Positions 1 through 8,132 of a stretch of 64,000 nt of DNA are shown here, one piece after another. The stretch's first letter is position 1. Each line of letters opens with the position of its first letter. Both the position numbers and the translations under genes were made by a program. The stretch comes from Clostridia bacterium (GTDB lineage: Bacteria; Bacillota; Clostridia; Oscillospirales; Acutalibacteraceae): the NCBI GenBank assembly GCA_017434985.1, contig JAFSFY010000057.1, forward strand, positions 1 through 64,000. Direction: 5' to 3'. The notes beneath the pieces were generated by a model. That model saw only the letters and a program-made list of their open reading frames with translations. It had not been told where the DNA came from and did not search any database.

Positions 1-138
1 GGCGTAAGCGTCTTCTTTATTGGAGACCACCAGAGTGATCTCGCCATGGGGCATTTTACCGGCTGCCTGGGCATCCAGAAGTGCCTGCAAATTGGTACCG
101 CCGCCGGAAACCAGCACCGCTATTTTTGCGTCTTTCAC
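1..138 (-). CDS. purN: Phosphoribosylglycinamide formyltransferase, N-terminal 46 codons (cut by window edge)
   Basis: Only the start of the gene is inside the window. The reading frame opens with GTG at 138 and stays open to base 1. The translation has the PurN N-terminus: a hydrophobic strand, then [14 protein letters not shown], the phosphate-binding turn typical of GAR transformylase, then a second strand LVVSNKEDA. PurN transfers a formyl group from 10-formyl-tetrahydrofolate to GAR in the third step of purine synthesis. Its GTG overlaps the TGA of purM by 4 bases (GTGA), so translation is probably coupled. It is the fifth gene of the purECFMN order; purH and purD would be expected beyond the edge but cannot be seen. 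Confidence 0.93.
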   Translation of the reverse strand, partial: MKDAKIAVLVSGGGTNLQALLDAQAAGKMPHGEITLVVSNKEDAYA

Positions 139-1175
139 AAGATCACCCGCTGTTCGGATTTGACAATTTCGCCGATAAGATAGGCGTCTTCCCCGTTTTC
201 TTTCAAGACGGAAAGCGCTTTTTCGGCGTCTTCTTTGGCAACCACGATGCTCATGCCCACACCCATATTGAAGGTGTTGAACATATCGTGCTCACTGATA
301 TTGCCGGTTTTGGCAATCAAATCAAAAATGGGCAACACGCGAACCGCTTCGCGATCGATCTTTGCGCCCAGCCCTTCGGGAATGCTGCGCGGAATGTTTT
401 CATAGAAACCGCCACCGGTGATGTGAGAAATGCCCTTCACTTTCACCGCATCCAACAACGCCAACACGGGTTTGACGTAGATGCGCGTGGGGGTCAACAA
501 CGTCTCACCGATGGATTTGCCGCCAAGTTCGGCAACGGGCGATTTGATGTCGGCATTCTCCACGTCAAACACTTTGCGAACCAAGGAGAAGCCGTTGGAG
601 TGCACACCGGAGGAGGGCAATGCGATCACCACGTCGCCCTCTTGCATGGTGGAGTTATCAATGATCTTGCATTTGTCCACCACGCCCGTGCAATAGCCGG
701 CGAGGTCATACTCGTCAATAGGATAAAAGCCGGGCATTTCGGCCGTTTCGCCGCCAATAAGCGCCGCACCCGATTGAACGCAACCTTCGCACACGCCTTT
801 GACAATATCGGCGATACGCTCAGGAATGTTTTTGCCGCAAGCGATATAGTCGAGGAAGAAAAGCGGTTTGGCGCCACTGCAAATGATGTCGTTGACACAC
901 ATAGCCACGCAGTCGATACCGACCGTGTCATGCTTGTCCATCAAGAATGCCAATTTCAGTTTGGTACCGACACCGTCAGTGCCGCTGACCAACACGGGAC
1001 GCGTCATCCCGGTAACATCCAGTTCAAACAAACCGCCGAAACCGCCTACATCGGAACACACGCCCGCCGTCATCGTTTTGGCAATGTGTTGTTTCATCAA
1101 TTCTACCGCACGGTAACCGGCGGTAATGTCCACGCCGGCCGCGGCGTAACTTTCGGAATGAGATTGCATGTTCAT
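135..1175 (-). CDS. purM: Phosphoribosylformylglycinamidine cyclo-ligase (AIR synthetase)
   Basis: PurM closes FGAM to AIR using ATP, step five of purine synthesis. The protein has the AIRS family layout: an N-terminal [12 protein letters not shown] helix, the [16 protein letters not shown] substrate/ATP segment near residue 60, [16 protein letters not shown], and the [10 protein letters not shown] motif in the C-terminal half. At 346 residues it is normal length. I chose the ATG at 1175, giving [14 protein letters not shown], because GGAAAGGA sits just upstream; the frame extends further up but lacks a site there. The ribosome binding site lies at the extreme end of purF, whose stop is 4 bases upstream, so the two are coupled. 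Confidence 0.96.
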   Translation of the reverse strand: MNMQSHSESYAAAGVDITAGYRAVELMKQHIAKTMTAGVCSDVGGFGGLFELDVTGMTRPVLVSGTDGVGTKLKLAFLMDKHDTVGIDCVAMCVNDIICSGAKPLFFLDYIACGKNIPERIADIVKGVCEGCVQSGAALIGGETAEMPGFYPIDEYDLAGYCTGVVDKCKIIDNSTMQEGDVVIALPSSGVHSNGFSLVRKVFDVENADIKSPVAELGGKSIGETLLTPTRIYVKPVLALLDAVKVKGISHITGGGFYENIPRSIPEGLGAKIDREAVRVLPIFDLIAKTGNISEHDMFNTFNMGVGMSIVVAKEDAEKALSVLKENGEDAYLIGEIVKSEQRVIL

Positions 1176-1179
1176 AATA

Positions 1180-2604
1180 TTATTCCTTTCCGTTCCAACA
1201 GTAGGTACACAATTTACACGGTTCCAAACCAATGGCTTTGATCACGCCGTCCAACGATTGGAATTCCAACGATTTAAAATGAAGTTTCTCGCAGATAGCC
1301 CGACGCAGATTTTGACCACGTTCGGTGGAGGAGTCGCTGTATTCTTCGATATACTGAAGTCCCTCTTCCCCTTCGAGTTCCAAAATGACCCGACGGGCGA
1401 TAAGGTCCATATCGCTTGTCGAACGCGAAAAATTGAGATATTTGCAACCGTACATAATGGGCGGACAAGCCGATCGCATATGCACTTCTTTGGCACCGTT
1501 ATCGTAGAGGAAATCCACCGTTTCTTTCAGCTGTGTTCCCCGCACGATCGAATCGTCTACAAACAATAACTTTTTCCCGTCAATCAACTCGTGAACGGGA
1601 ATCTGTTTCATCTTGGCAACGCGGTTGCGGTCGGATTGTTTTGCCGACATAAAACTGCGCGGCCAGGTGGGCGTATACTTGATAAACGGACGGGAAAACG
1701 GCACTTCGCTCTTGTTTGCATACCCAATGGCGTGCGGCGTTCCCGAATCCGGCACACCGCTGACGTAGTCAATATCGTAAACCGTGCCGGCTTTGGCATC
1801 GTTTTCCGCCATAATTTCGCCGTTGCGGTAGCGCATCACTTCCACGTTGATTCCTTCATAGTTGGAGGTGGAATAGCCGTAATACGACCACAAGAACGCG
1901 CACATATGCATTTCTTCGCCCGGAGGTGACAACTGTTCCATCGAGTCGGCGGTCAAACGCACGATCTCGCCGGGGCCGAGTTCTTTTTCGATCTCGTAAT
2001 CCAACTTGTTACACGCAAACGACTCGAACGACACGCAATAACCGTGTTCGTTTTTGCCGATCTGAACAGGGATGCGCCCAAAGCGGTCACGAGCGGCAAT
2101 GAGTTCGCCGTTATCACGTAAGATGAGAATCGACATCGTCCCTTTGATGGCTTCCTGCGCAAAGCGGATACCCTCTGTCAGGGTATCTTTTTGGCCAATG
2201 AGCGCCGCCGTCAATTCCGTGCTGTTGACCACGCCGCCGGTCATCACGTTAAAGTGACCACCGCTACCCGCAAGATATTGGGTAATCAGCTCGTCGGCGT
2301 TATTGATAACACCGATCGTGCAGATGGCAAAGGTGCCGCACTGCGAACGTACCAACAACGGTTGCGGGTCGGAATCACTAATGCAACCGATGGCTGCAAA
2401 TCCCGTCATCTCATCAAACACATCTTCAAATTTGGTTCGAAACGGCGAATTCTCAATGTTATGGATCTCACGCTGCAGGCCAATCTTGGGATCATAAGCC
2501 GCCATGCCGCCGCGACGCGTGCCCAAATGGGAATGATAGTCGGTTCCGAAAAAAACATCTGAAATGGCGTCGTGGTCACAAACCACACCAAAAAAACCGC
2601 CCAT
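1180..2604 (-). CDS. purF: PurF-type amidophosphoribosyltransferase without the glutaminase cysteine
   Basis: The C-terminal half is a clear PRPP transferase: VPDSG near residue 280 and [15 protein letters not shown], the PRPP-binding loop, near residue 350. The protein ends with a Cys-x2-Cys-x2-Cys group (CKLCTYC) like that of Fe-S containing Gram-positive PurF. The N-terminal glutaminase half is degenerate. Active PurF starts, after Met removal or propeptide cleavage, with Cys-Gly-[IV]-[FV]-Gly; this one starts Met-Gly-Gly-Phe-Phe-Gly, so the nucleophile is Gly. The usual HRGQ[ED]SAG and RYST segments read [10 protein letters not shown] and CISDSDPQ. Similar MGGFFG-type PurF homologues are known to me from gut bacteria. 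It sits in the normal purF place, between purC and purM, behind AGAGGAG. It may use free ammonia or another glutaminase. Confidence 0.88.
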   Translation of the reverse strand: MGGFFGVVCDHDAISDVFFGTDYHSHLGTRRGGMAAYDPKIGLQREIHNIENSPFRTKFEDVFDEMTGFAAIGCISDSDPQPLLVRSQCGTFAICTIGVINNADELITQYLAGSGGHFNVMTGGVVNSTELTAALIGQKDTLTEGIRFAQEAIKGTMSILILRDNGELIAARDRFGRIPVQIGKNEHGYCVSFESFACNKLDYEIEKELGPGEIVRLTADSMEQLSPPGEEMHMCAFLWSYYGYSTSNYEGINVEVMRYRNGEIMAENDAKAGTVYDIDYVSGVPDSGTPHAIGYANKSEVPFSRPFIKYTPTWPRSFMSAKQSDRNRVAKMKQIPVHELIDGKKLLFVDDSIVRGTQLKETVDFLYDNGAKEVHMRSACPPIMYGCKYLNFSRSTSDMDLIARRVILELEGEEGLQYIEEYSDSSTERGQNLRRAICEKLHFKSLEFQSLDGVIKAIGLEPCKLCTYCWNGKE

Positions 2605-2630
2605 GGTGACTCCTCTCTACAAATCAAGAA

Positions 2631-3317
2631 TTAAGCAAAAAACAATTCCGACAAAGTCATCGGGTCAATGTATTGACCATCCTTATACACACGCATATTG
2701 CCGGAAGCAATCTCATCGATCAGCATCACTTTACCATCGGCATCGTAACCAAATTCGAATTTAATATCATACAGCACGAGCCCTTTTTCTTTTAGGTCAT
2801 CGGCGACGATCTGCGTGATTTTTTGGGTCATATCTTTGATATCGTCGTATTGCTCGGCGGTCATCACGCCCAAATCGACCAAACCGTCTTTGGTAACGAG
2901 CGGATCGCCCTTTTCGTCGTTTTTGAAGGTGGTTTCCACGTAAGCGGGGAGGTCGGCACCTTCTTCGATATAATCGCTGTAACGGCGGTAGAAACTACCC
3001 ACTGCTTCGTGACGGCAAATAACTTCGAGACCTTTACCAAAAGGTTTTGCAGCCAACACCTCCATCGTGGTGTTTTCCAAGTCAGCGCTGATGTAGTGCG
3101 TTTTGATGCCGGCAGCATTCACTTTTTCAAAGAAGTAGATGGACATACGCAAATTCACGTCGCCCACACCGTCGATGGTGAGGCCAACCGAGTTTTCACC
3201 GGGATCAAACACGCCGTCTTTGCCGGTGCAATCATCTTTAAATTTCAGCAAATAATTGCCGTTGTCGAGGGCAAAAACGTCTTTCGTTTTGCCGGTGTAC
3301 ACCAATTTCTTTTCCAT
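2631..3317 (-). CDS. purC: SAICAR synthetase
   Basis: PurC joins aspartate to CAIR with ATP. The start, [17 protein letters not shown], carries the family's GK(A/T)K nucleotide-binding segment. Later come [20 protein letters not shown] and the C-terminal [11 protein letters not shown](Y)D and LIDEI segments that bind Mg-ATP and substrate. At 228 residues it is a short bacterial type; the segment between the KFKDDCTG motif and VGLT reads as a Clostridia/Bacteroides variant. An AGGAGG site lies 8 bases before the ATG. The gene lies 19 bases after purE and 26 before purF. Confidence 0.94.
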   Translation of the reverse strand: MEKKLVYTGKTKDVFALDNGNYLLKFKDDCTGKDGVFDPGENSVGLTIDGVGDVNLRMSIYFFEKVNAAGIKTHYISADLENTTMEVLAAKPFGKGLEVICRHEAVGSFYRRYSDYIEEGADLPAYVETTFKNDEKGDPLVTKDGLVDLGVMTAEQYDDIKDMTQKITQIVADDLKEKGLVLYDIKFEFGYDADGKVMLIDEIASGNMRVYKDGQYIDPMTLSELFFA

Positions 3318-3336
3318 AGTTATATCCTCCTAAAAA

Positions 3337-3831
3337 TTATTGACACAGTTCTGCAAAGACTTTTTTGTCTTTTTCGAGCACGATAGCCGCATCGCTTTCG
3401 CGTTTGCGATTGAGTTTATCGGCCAATTCCGTATCACCCACGGCCAAAATCTGCGCTGCCAACAACGCCGCGTTGCCGCCGCCGTCAATCGCCACAGTGG
3501 CCACGGGAATCCCCGTCGGCATTTGCACGGTAGCAAGCAGTGCGTCAAGGCCGTCCAAATTGGACGATTTGCACGGAATGCCGATAACCGGCAAGGTTGT
3601 GTTAGCGGCAACAGCACCCGCCAAATGGGCGGCCATCCCCGCCGCAGCAATCAATACGCCGAAACCGTTTTGACGCGCATTTCGCGCAAAATCAGCCGCT
3701 TCCACGGGTGTGCGATGTGCCGAATAGACATGCACTTCAAAGGGAATATCCAACGATTTCAGCATATCCGTTGCTTTGCGGATGATGGGCAGATCGCTGT
3801 CGCTTCCCATTACGATTCCTACTTTTTTCAT
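3337..3831 (-). CDS. purE: N5-carboxyaminoimidazole ribonucleotide mutase
   Basis: PurE converts N5-CAIR to CAIR. The short protein (164 residues) has the class I PurE signature throughout: [11 protein letters not shown] at the start, VYSAHRTP near residue 40, [13 protein letters not shown] near 70, and GIP...[24 protein letters not shown], which lines the octamer active site. The ATG at 3831 is 8 bases from AAGGAG; a GTG just before it (3834) is possible but too close to the site. It is the first gene of the purine operon, directly behind the ZTP riboswitch and its terminator. A partner PurK is not in the window. Confidence 0.95.
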   Translation of the reverse strand: MKKVGIVMGSDSDLPIIRKATDMLKSLDIPFEVHVYSAHRTPVEAADFARNARQNGFGVLIAAAGMAAHLAGAVAANTTLPVIGIPCKSSNLDGLDALLATVQMPTGIPVATVAIDGGGNAALLAAQILAVGDTELADKLNRKRESDAAIVLEKDKKVFAELCQ

Positions 3832-3851
3832 CACAATCTCTCCTTGTAAAC

Positions 3852-3893
3852 AAAAAAGGGCGCACTTAACTTACCTGTAAGTTAAATGCGCCC
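3852..3893 (-). terminator. Regulatory terminator of the ZTP riboswitch
   Basis: On the minus strand the RNA reads GGGCGCA, one mismatch, TTAACTTAC, two bases, then the complement, ending in six T. The stem has 17 positions with one mismatch. Its 5' arm begins inside the final GGGC of the aptamer, so ligand-stabilised aptamer and terminator compete for the same bases. That is the classical arrangement for an ON switch acting on transcription of purE. Confidence 0.88.
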
Positions 3894-3975
3894 AGACGGT
3901 CGGCTGATACACGTTTTTTGTTCCTTTGTGGTGCTCCACAAACTGTTCCGTCAGTCGCAAAAAACGTTTTGTTTT
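3886..3975 (-). ncRNA. ZTP riboswitch aptamer (pfl motif)
   Basis: The minus-strand leader of purE has the main marks of the pfl/ZTP aptamer. A long P1 pairs ACGTTTTTTG (3920-3911 region and 3966-3958) around a core reading GCGACTGACGGAAC, a small GTGGAGCACCAC hairpin, then the conserved 3' segment CCGACCGTCTGGGC (3905-3890). The family senses ZTP/ZMP, which build up when 10-formyl-tetrahydrofolate is low, and commonly precedes pur and folate genes. Position between promoter and purE, plus the overlapping terminator, supports the call. The assignment is by eye; a covariance model search would settle the exact ends. Confidence 0.88.
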
Positions 3976-3986
3976 CAACAGGTATC

Positions 3987-4016
3987 AGTATACCATACAG
4001 GTCGTGAAAGTGTCAA
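3987..4016 (-). promoter_or_regulatory. Sigma-A promoter of the pur operon
   Basis: Minus-strand -35 TTGACA (4016-4011), 18-base spacer, -10 TATACT (3992-3987). It lies 20 bases after the pyrB stop codon and starts the RNA just ahead of the ZTP aptamer. Confidence 0.85.
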
Positions 4017-4036
4017 GGCACATTCGTCCTTTTTTT

Positions 4037-5131
4037 CTATTTTTCGGCAACTGCCCGTGTTTCGCAATAGAGGCAACGATAAATGCCGTGCTCGGCGTTC
4101 ATAAGTTTGAAAATATGGTCCAATTCCTGCTCGGTCGACGTAATACAACGCGGATTGGTGCAACGGAACGTATTGACCGCCAGCTCCCCTTCGTCGGCTG
4201 CATCACAGATCTCATCTGCGGATTGATTCAACAACTTCAAAATGAGCGCCATACGCATATATTTGCCGTTCAACACCTGTTTGAAATAGCAAGCGCGGGA
4301 ATCGCCATCCACCGCCACGCTGATCTCGTTGACACGCGGCAACGGATGCAAAATGCACATATCCGCCTTGGCGGTTTGCAGTTTGTCAAGTGTCAAAATA
4401 TAACTGTCTTTGAGGCGCTCATACGTTTCCAAATCGTCAAACCGTTCGCGTTGAATACGCGTCATATAGAGAACATCCAACTGCGGTATCGCTTCTTCCA
4501 ACGACGTGGTTTGCATATAGGACATGCCGTTTTTCTCCAGCACCTCACGCTTCACGTAGCTGGGAATTTTCAATTCTTCAGGCGAAATCAACACGATGTT
4601 GACGTTGTGATAGCGGCTGAGCGCCGCAATCAACGAATGAACCGTCCGTCCGTATTTTAAATCGCCGCAAAAACCGACAGTCAGGTTGTCAAATGTGCCT
4701 TTTTCGCGGTAAATGGTGAGCAGATCGGCAAGCGTTTGCGTGGGATGACAGTGTCCCCCGTCACCCGCGTTGATTACCGGGATTCCCGCGTGTTGTGCCG
4801 CCACGTACGGTGCGCCTTCCTTGGGATGGCGCATCGCAATAATGTCGGCGTAACAACCGATCACACGCGCGGTATCGGCAATGCTTTCCCCTTTCGAGGC
4901 TGACGAACTGTTCGCCTCGGAAAAGCCGATCACACTGCCGCCGAGTTCCAACATTGCCGCCTCAAAACTGAGACGCGTGCGCGTGGAAGGTTCAAAGAAA
5001 AGCGTGGCAAGTTTTTTGCCTTTACACGCTTCTGCATATTCTTGCGGGCGTTCGATAATGTCGCACGCGGTATCAATGAGTTGTTGTATCTCCCGTGTGG
5101 AAAAATCCACAATGTCGATCAAACTACGCAT
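4037..5131 (-). CDS. pyrB: Aspartate carbamoyltransferase with a PyrI-like zinc domain at the C-terminus
   Basis: Residues 1-305 form a complete catalytic chain: [13 protein letters not shown] (carbamoyl phosphate site, near 45-57), [20 protein letters not shown] near 128, MTRIQRERF near 223 and HPLPRVNEI near 262. About 50 extra residues follow. They hold Cys324-x4-Cys329, 23 residues, Cys353-x2-Cys356, the same spacing as the zinc-binding cysteines of E. coli PyrI (109/114/138/141), including the flanking ENVxxCxNxxCI-like and KCxYCE-like context. The nucleotide-binding half of PyrI is absent. The ATG at 5131 overlaps the pyrE stop (TAATG); the upstream extension of the frame lies within pyrE. 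It is the last gene of the pyr operon, with no clear terminator after it. Confidence 0.93.
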   Translation of the reverse strand: MRSLIDIVDFSTREIQQLIDTACDIIERPQEYAEACKGKKLATLFFEPSTRTRLSFEAAMLELGGSVIGFSEANSSSASKGESIADTARVIGCYADIIAMRHPKEGAPYVAAQHAGIPVINAGDGGHCHPTQTLADLLTIYREKGTFDNLTVGFCGDLKYGRTVHSLIAALSRYHNVNIVLISPEELKIPSYVKREVLEKNGMSYMQTTSLEEAIPQLDVLYMTRIQRERFDDLETYERLKDSYILTLDKLQTAKADMCILHPLPRVNEISVAVDGDSRACYFKQVLNGKYMRMALILKLLNQSADEICDAADEGELAVNTFRCTNPRCITSTEQELDHIFKLMNAEHGIYRCLYCETRAVAEK

Positions 5132-5772
5132 TATTTCGCACCTGCCTGAATCCAACTTTCGTCAGAAGGGTTGTTGCGGAACGCAATGAGTTTTTGTACG
5201 TCTTCGGTGCGGATGTAACCTTCAGCTGCAGCCACGTTGGCAATCACGTCAAAATTGGTGAGCGACACGTTTTTCACGTTTGCCGCAGCCAAACGTTCGA
5301 TACCTTTTTTCATACCGTAGGTGAAAATGCTGGCAATACCGAGCACTTCAGCACCGGCTTCACGCAACACGTTGACCACTTCGATCACACTGCCGCCGGT
5401 GGAGATGAGGTCTTCCACAACCACGACCTTTTGACCTTTTTCCAACTTACCCTCAATTTGGTTTTGTCTGCCGTGGTCTTTCGCACCGGAACGCACGTAC
5501 CCCATCGGCAACCCCATAATGTGACCGGTGATCGCGGCGTGGGCAATACCGGCGGTAGAGGTACCCATCAGCACTTCCGCTTCGGGATAGTGCTTACGGA
5601 TAACTTCAGCCAAACCGTTTTCCACATCGGTACGAACCTCGGGGGCGGTCAAGGTCAAACGGTTATCGCAGTAAACGGGACTTTTGATACCGCTTGCCCA
5701 CGTAAAGGGCTCGTCGGGACGGAAAAACACCGCTTTAATTTTAAGCAAATCTTTCGCAATTAACTGTTCCAT
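5131..5772 (-). CDS. pyrE: Orotate phosphoribosyltransferase
   Basis: PyrE makes OMP from orotate and PRPP. The protein (213 residues) has the PRPP loop [14 protein letters not shown] near residue 115, preceded by [11 protein letters not shown] and [12 protein letters not shown] segments seen in the family, and an N-terminal [16 protein letters not shown] orotate-binding region. The start [10 protein letters not shown] at 5772 follows AGGAG by 10 bases; the frame extends eight codons further but without a site. It overlaps pyrB by one base and follows pyrF by 13 bases. Confidence 0.95.
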   Translation of the reverse strand: MEQLIAKDLLKIKAVFFRPDEPFTWASGIKSPVYCDNRLTLTAPEVRTDVENGLAEVIRKHYPEAEVLMGTSTAGIAHAAITGHIMGLPMGYVRSGAKDHGRQNQIEGKLEKGQKVVVVEDLISTGGSVIEVVNVLREAGAEVLGIASIFTYGMKKGIERLAAANVKNVSLTNFDVIANVAAAEGYIRTEDVQKLIAFRNNPSDESWIQAGAK

Positions 5773-5785
5773 AATTTTTCTCTCC

Positions 5786-6490
5786 TTAATCCACAAATTC
5801 TGCTACACAACGTTCATAGGCCGCAACCAGGTCTTCCGCCGCCGTAATGGGACGACCGACCACAATGTAATCCGAACCGATCTTTTTCGCTTCGGCGGGG
5901 GTCATCACGCGTTTTTGGTCGCCGATATCGCCGTCCGCAAAGCGTACACCGGGGGTCACGGTCAAGAAATCGGCGCCGCACACTTCGTGCACTTTTCCCG
6001 CCTCAAGCGGCGAACACACCACACCGTCCAAACCCGCTTTTTTGGCGTTGGCGGCATAATGCATCACCACTTTGTCGATCGGCTCGCGAATGAGCAGATC
6101 GTTTTCCATACTCTCTTGGTCGGTGGAAGTCAGTTGCGTTACCGCAATCAAGAGCGGACGCGTACCGTCGGGGCGGGTAAGCCCTTCGAGCGCGGCTTCC
6201 ATCATACGAACGGTGCCGCTCGCGTGCAAGTTGCAAATGTCCACGTCCAGATTGGACAAAACCGCCATCGCTTTTTTGACGGTGTTGGGGATATCGTGTA
6301 ATTTCAGATCCAAAAAGATCTTGTGACCGCGATTTTTGATCTCGCGCACGATTTGAGGACCGGCACCGTAAAACAATTCCATACCGATCTTGACAAACGG
6401 TTTTTTGCCGTTGCCGTTAAACTTGTCTAAGAACGCATACACTTGCTCTGCCGAAGAAAAATCGCAAGCAACAATGACATCTTTACCCAT
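5786..6490 (-). CDS. pyrF: Orotidine 5'-phosphate decarboxylase
   Basis: PyrF decarboxylates OMP to UMP. The catalytic Asp-Lys-x-x-Asp signature is present as FLDLKLHDIPNTV near residue 60, with an N-terminal VACDF strand and a C-terminal DYIVVGRPIT phosphate-binding segment. It has the single-domain type I fold and normal length (234 residues). The ATG at 6490 overlaps the pyrD stop by one base (TAATG). Confidence 0.96.
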   Translation of the reverse strand: MGKDVIVACDFSSAEQVYAFLDKFNGNGKKPFVKIGMELFYGAGPQIVREIKNRGHKIFLDLKLHDIPNTVKKAMAVLSNLDVDICNLHASGTVRMMEAALEGLTRPDGTRPLLIAVTQLTSTDQESMENDLLIREPIDKVVMHYAANAKKAGLDGVVCSPLEAGKVHEVCGADFLTVTPGVRFADGDIGDQKRVMTPAEAKKIGSDYIVVGRPITAAEDLVAAYERCVAEFVD

Positions 6491-7401
6491 TACTGAACGC
6501 CTCCGATAATGCTTTTTAAATCCGAAATTCCGTATTTATCCATCACGCGCGGTAACTCGTTGATAATATCGCGACAAATGTAGGGGTCGATCAAGTTGGC
6601 AGCACCGATCTCCACCGCGGTGGCACCGGCGATCATCATTTCGATCACGTCTTCCGCCGTGGTTACACCGCCCATACCGACAACCGGAATGTTAACGGCA
6701 TGCGCCACTTGATACACCATGCGTACTGCTACGGGGAAAATCGCGCTTCCCGAAAAACCGCCCATTTTGTTGGCGATGATCGGTTTTTTTGTGCGCAGAT
6801 CAATGCGCATACCCAACAACGTATTGATAAGGCTGATACCGTCGGCACCGGCCGCTTCACACGCTTTGGCAATGGATACAATATCCGTAACGTTGGGTGA
6901 CAATTTGATGATTATCGGTTTGGTGGTCACTTTTTTTACCGCCGCCGTGACTTCTGCCGCCGCTTCGGGCGAGGTACCAAAACTCATACCGCCGCCATGC
7001 ACGTTGGGACAACTGACATTCACTTCCAACCAGCCGACTTGATCGCAGGCATCCAATTTTTCGCAGGTATAGGCATAATCGTCAATCGAAAAACCGCTCA
7101 CATTGGCCATTACTTTTTTGTTAAAGCACGTGGAAAGTTTGGGCAATTCTTCCGAGATAACTTTTTCCACACCGGGATTTTGCAAACCAACTGCATTGAT
7201 CATACCCGCCGTGCATTCCGCAATACGCGGCGTGGGATTGCCGAAGCGCGGATCCTTGGTAGTACCCTTAAACGAAAAGGTACCAAGCACGTTAATATCG
7301 TACAATTCGGCAAATTCATAGCCGTAACCGAAGGTACCGCTTGCGGGAATGATCGGGTTGTCGAGAGGCAGACCGCAAAGATCAACATTTAAGCGTCCCA
7401 T
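6490..7401 (-). CDS. pyrD: Dihydroorotate dehydrogenase B, catalytic subunit
   Basis: Class 1B DHODH, an FMN protein that passes electrons to PyrK and on to NAD. The active-site base is Cys in EVNVSCPNVHGGG near residue 130, as expected of class 1 enzymes. PASGTFGYG at the N-terminus, IIKLSPNVTDI near 168, GGMGGV/MIAGATAVEIGAANL near 245-275 are FMN-binding segments. The start lies behind AAGGAGGAG inside the 3' end of pyrK, with a 13-base overlap. Confidence 0.95.
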   Translation of the reverse strand: MGRLNVDLCGLPLDNPIIPASGTFGYGYEFAELYDINVLGTFSFKGTTKDPRFGNPTPRIAECTAGMINAVGLQNPGVEKVISEELPKLSTCFNKKVMANVSGFSIDDYAYTCEKLDACDQVGWLEVNVSCPNVHGGGMSFGTSPEAAAEVTAAVKKVTTKPIIIKLSPNVTDIVSIAKACEAAGADGISLINTLLGMRIDLRTKKPIIANKMGGFSGSAIFPVAVRMVYQVAHAVNIPVVGMGGVTTAEDVIEMMIAGATAVEIGAANLIDPYICRDIINELPRVMDKYGISDLKSIIGGVQ

Positions 7402-8123
7402 TTGATCTCCTCCTTCTCCAAAACAGGCCCATCTTTACAAATGCGTTTATACCCCGTAATGGTTTTGCACGAACAGCCCATACACGCACCGAAACCGCAA
7501 CCCATACGCTCTTCAAAGCTGAATTGTCCACTTGTGGAGGAAGTCCTGTAGACAGCTTTCAACATCGGTTCGGGACCGCAGGTGTAAAAATACGAATAGG
7601 TTTTCTCTTTCATTGCGTCAGTAACAAAACCTTTTACACCGTAAGAGCCGTCTACAGTGGTCACCGTTACATCGGCACCGAGTGCGCGGAATTCCTCTTC
7701 ATAAAACACTTCGTTTTTGGTATTAAATCCGAGAACAACCGACACACGTTTCCCTTGTGCAATCAACTGTTTGGCAAGCATATAGAGCGGCGGAACACCC
7801 ACGCCACCGCCAAGCAACAACGGGCTGTCTCCCGAAAGGGCGGTATCGTAACCGTTGCCAAGGCCGGTGAGAATATCCAATTCTCCCCCATTCATCGCCG
7901 CCATCTGTGCCGTGCCCTTCCCTACTACTTTATATACGAGGGTAAGAACATCGTCGGTACAATCGCAAACGGAAATGGGACGACGCAAATAGTTGCCTTC
8001 CAATTTGATGTTGACAAATTGACCGGGGCCGGTAATCGCCGAGGTATCACCGTGAAGTGTCATTCGATAAACCGTATCGGTCAACCGCTCGTTCGCGGCA
8101 ACCGTAAATACACGTTGTTTCAT
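7389..8123 (-). CDS. pyrK: Dihydroorotate dehydrogenase electron transfer subunit
   Basis: PyrK is the FAD and 2Fe-2S partner of PyrD. RRPISVCD near residue 48 is the flavin-binding signature of the ferredoxin reductase family; LLGGGVGVPPLYMLAKQL near 105 is the nucleotide-binding glycine loop; and the C-terminal cysteine set in MGCGFGACMGCSCKT plus RICKDGPV binds the cluster. Normal length at 244 residues. Its ATG is 9 bases after the carB stop, behind AAGAGG. Confidence 0.95.
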   Translation of the reverse strand: MKQRVFTVAANERLTDTVYRMTLHGDTSAITGPGQFVNIKLEGNYLRRPISVCDCTDDVLTLVYKVVGKGTAQMAAMNGGELDILTGLGNGYDTALSGDSPLLLGGGVGVPPLYMLAKQLIAQGKRVSVVLGFNTKNEVFYEEEFRALGADVTVTTVDGSYGVKGFVTDAMKEKTYSYFYTCGPEPMLKAVYRTSSTSGQFSFEERMGCGFGACMGCSCKTITGYKRICKDGPVLEKEEIKWDA

Positions 8124-8132
8124 AAGTACCTC

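Noticed and set aside
81-1241. A 386-codon plus-strand frame over purM
   Set aside because: Mirror of purM; no domain and no ribosome binding site.
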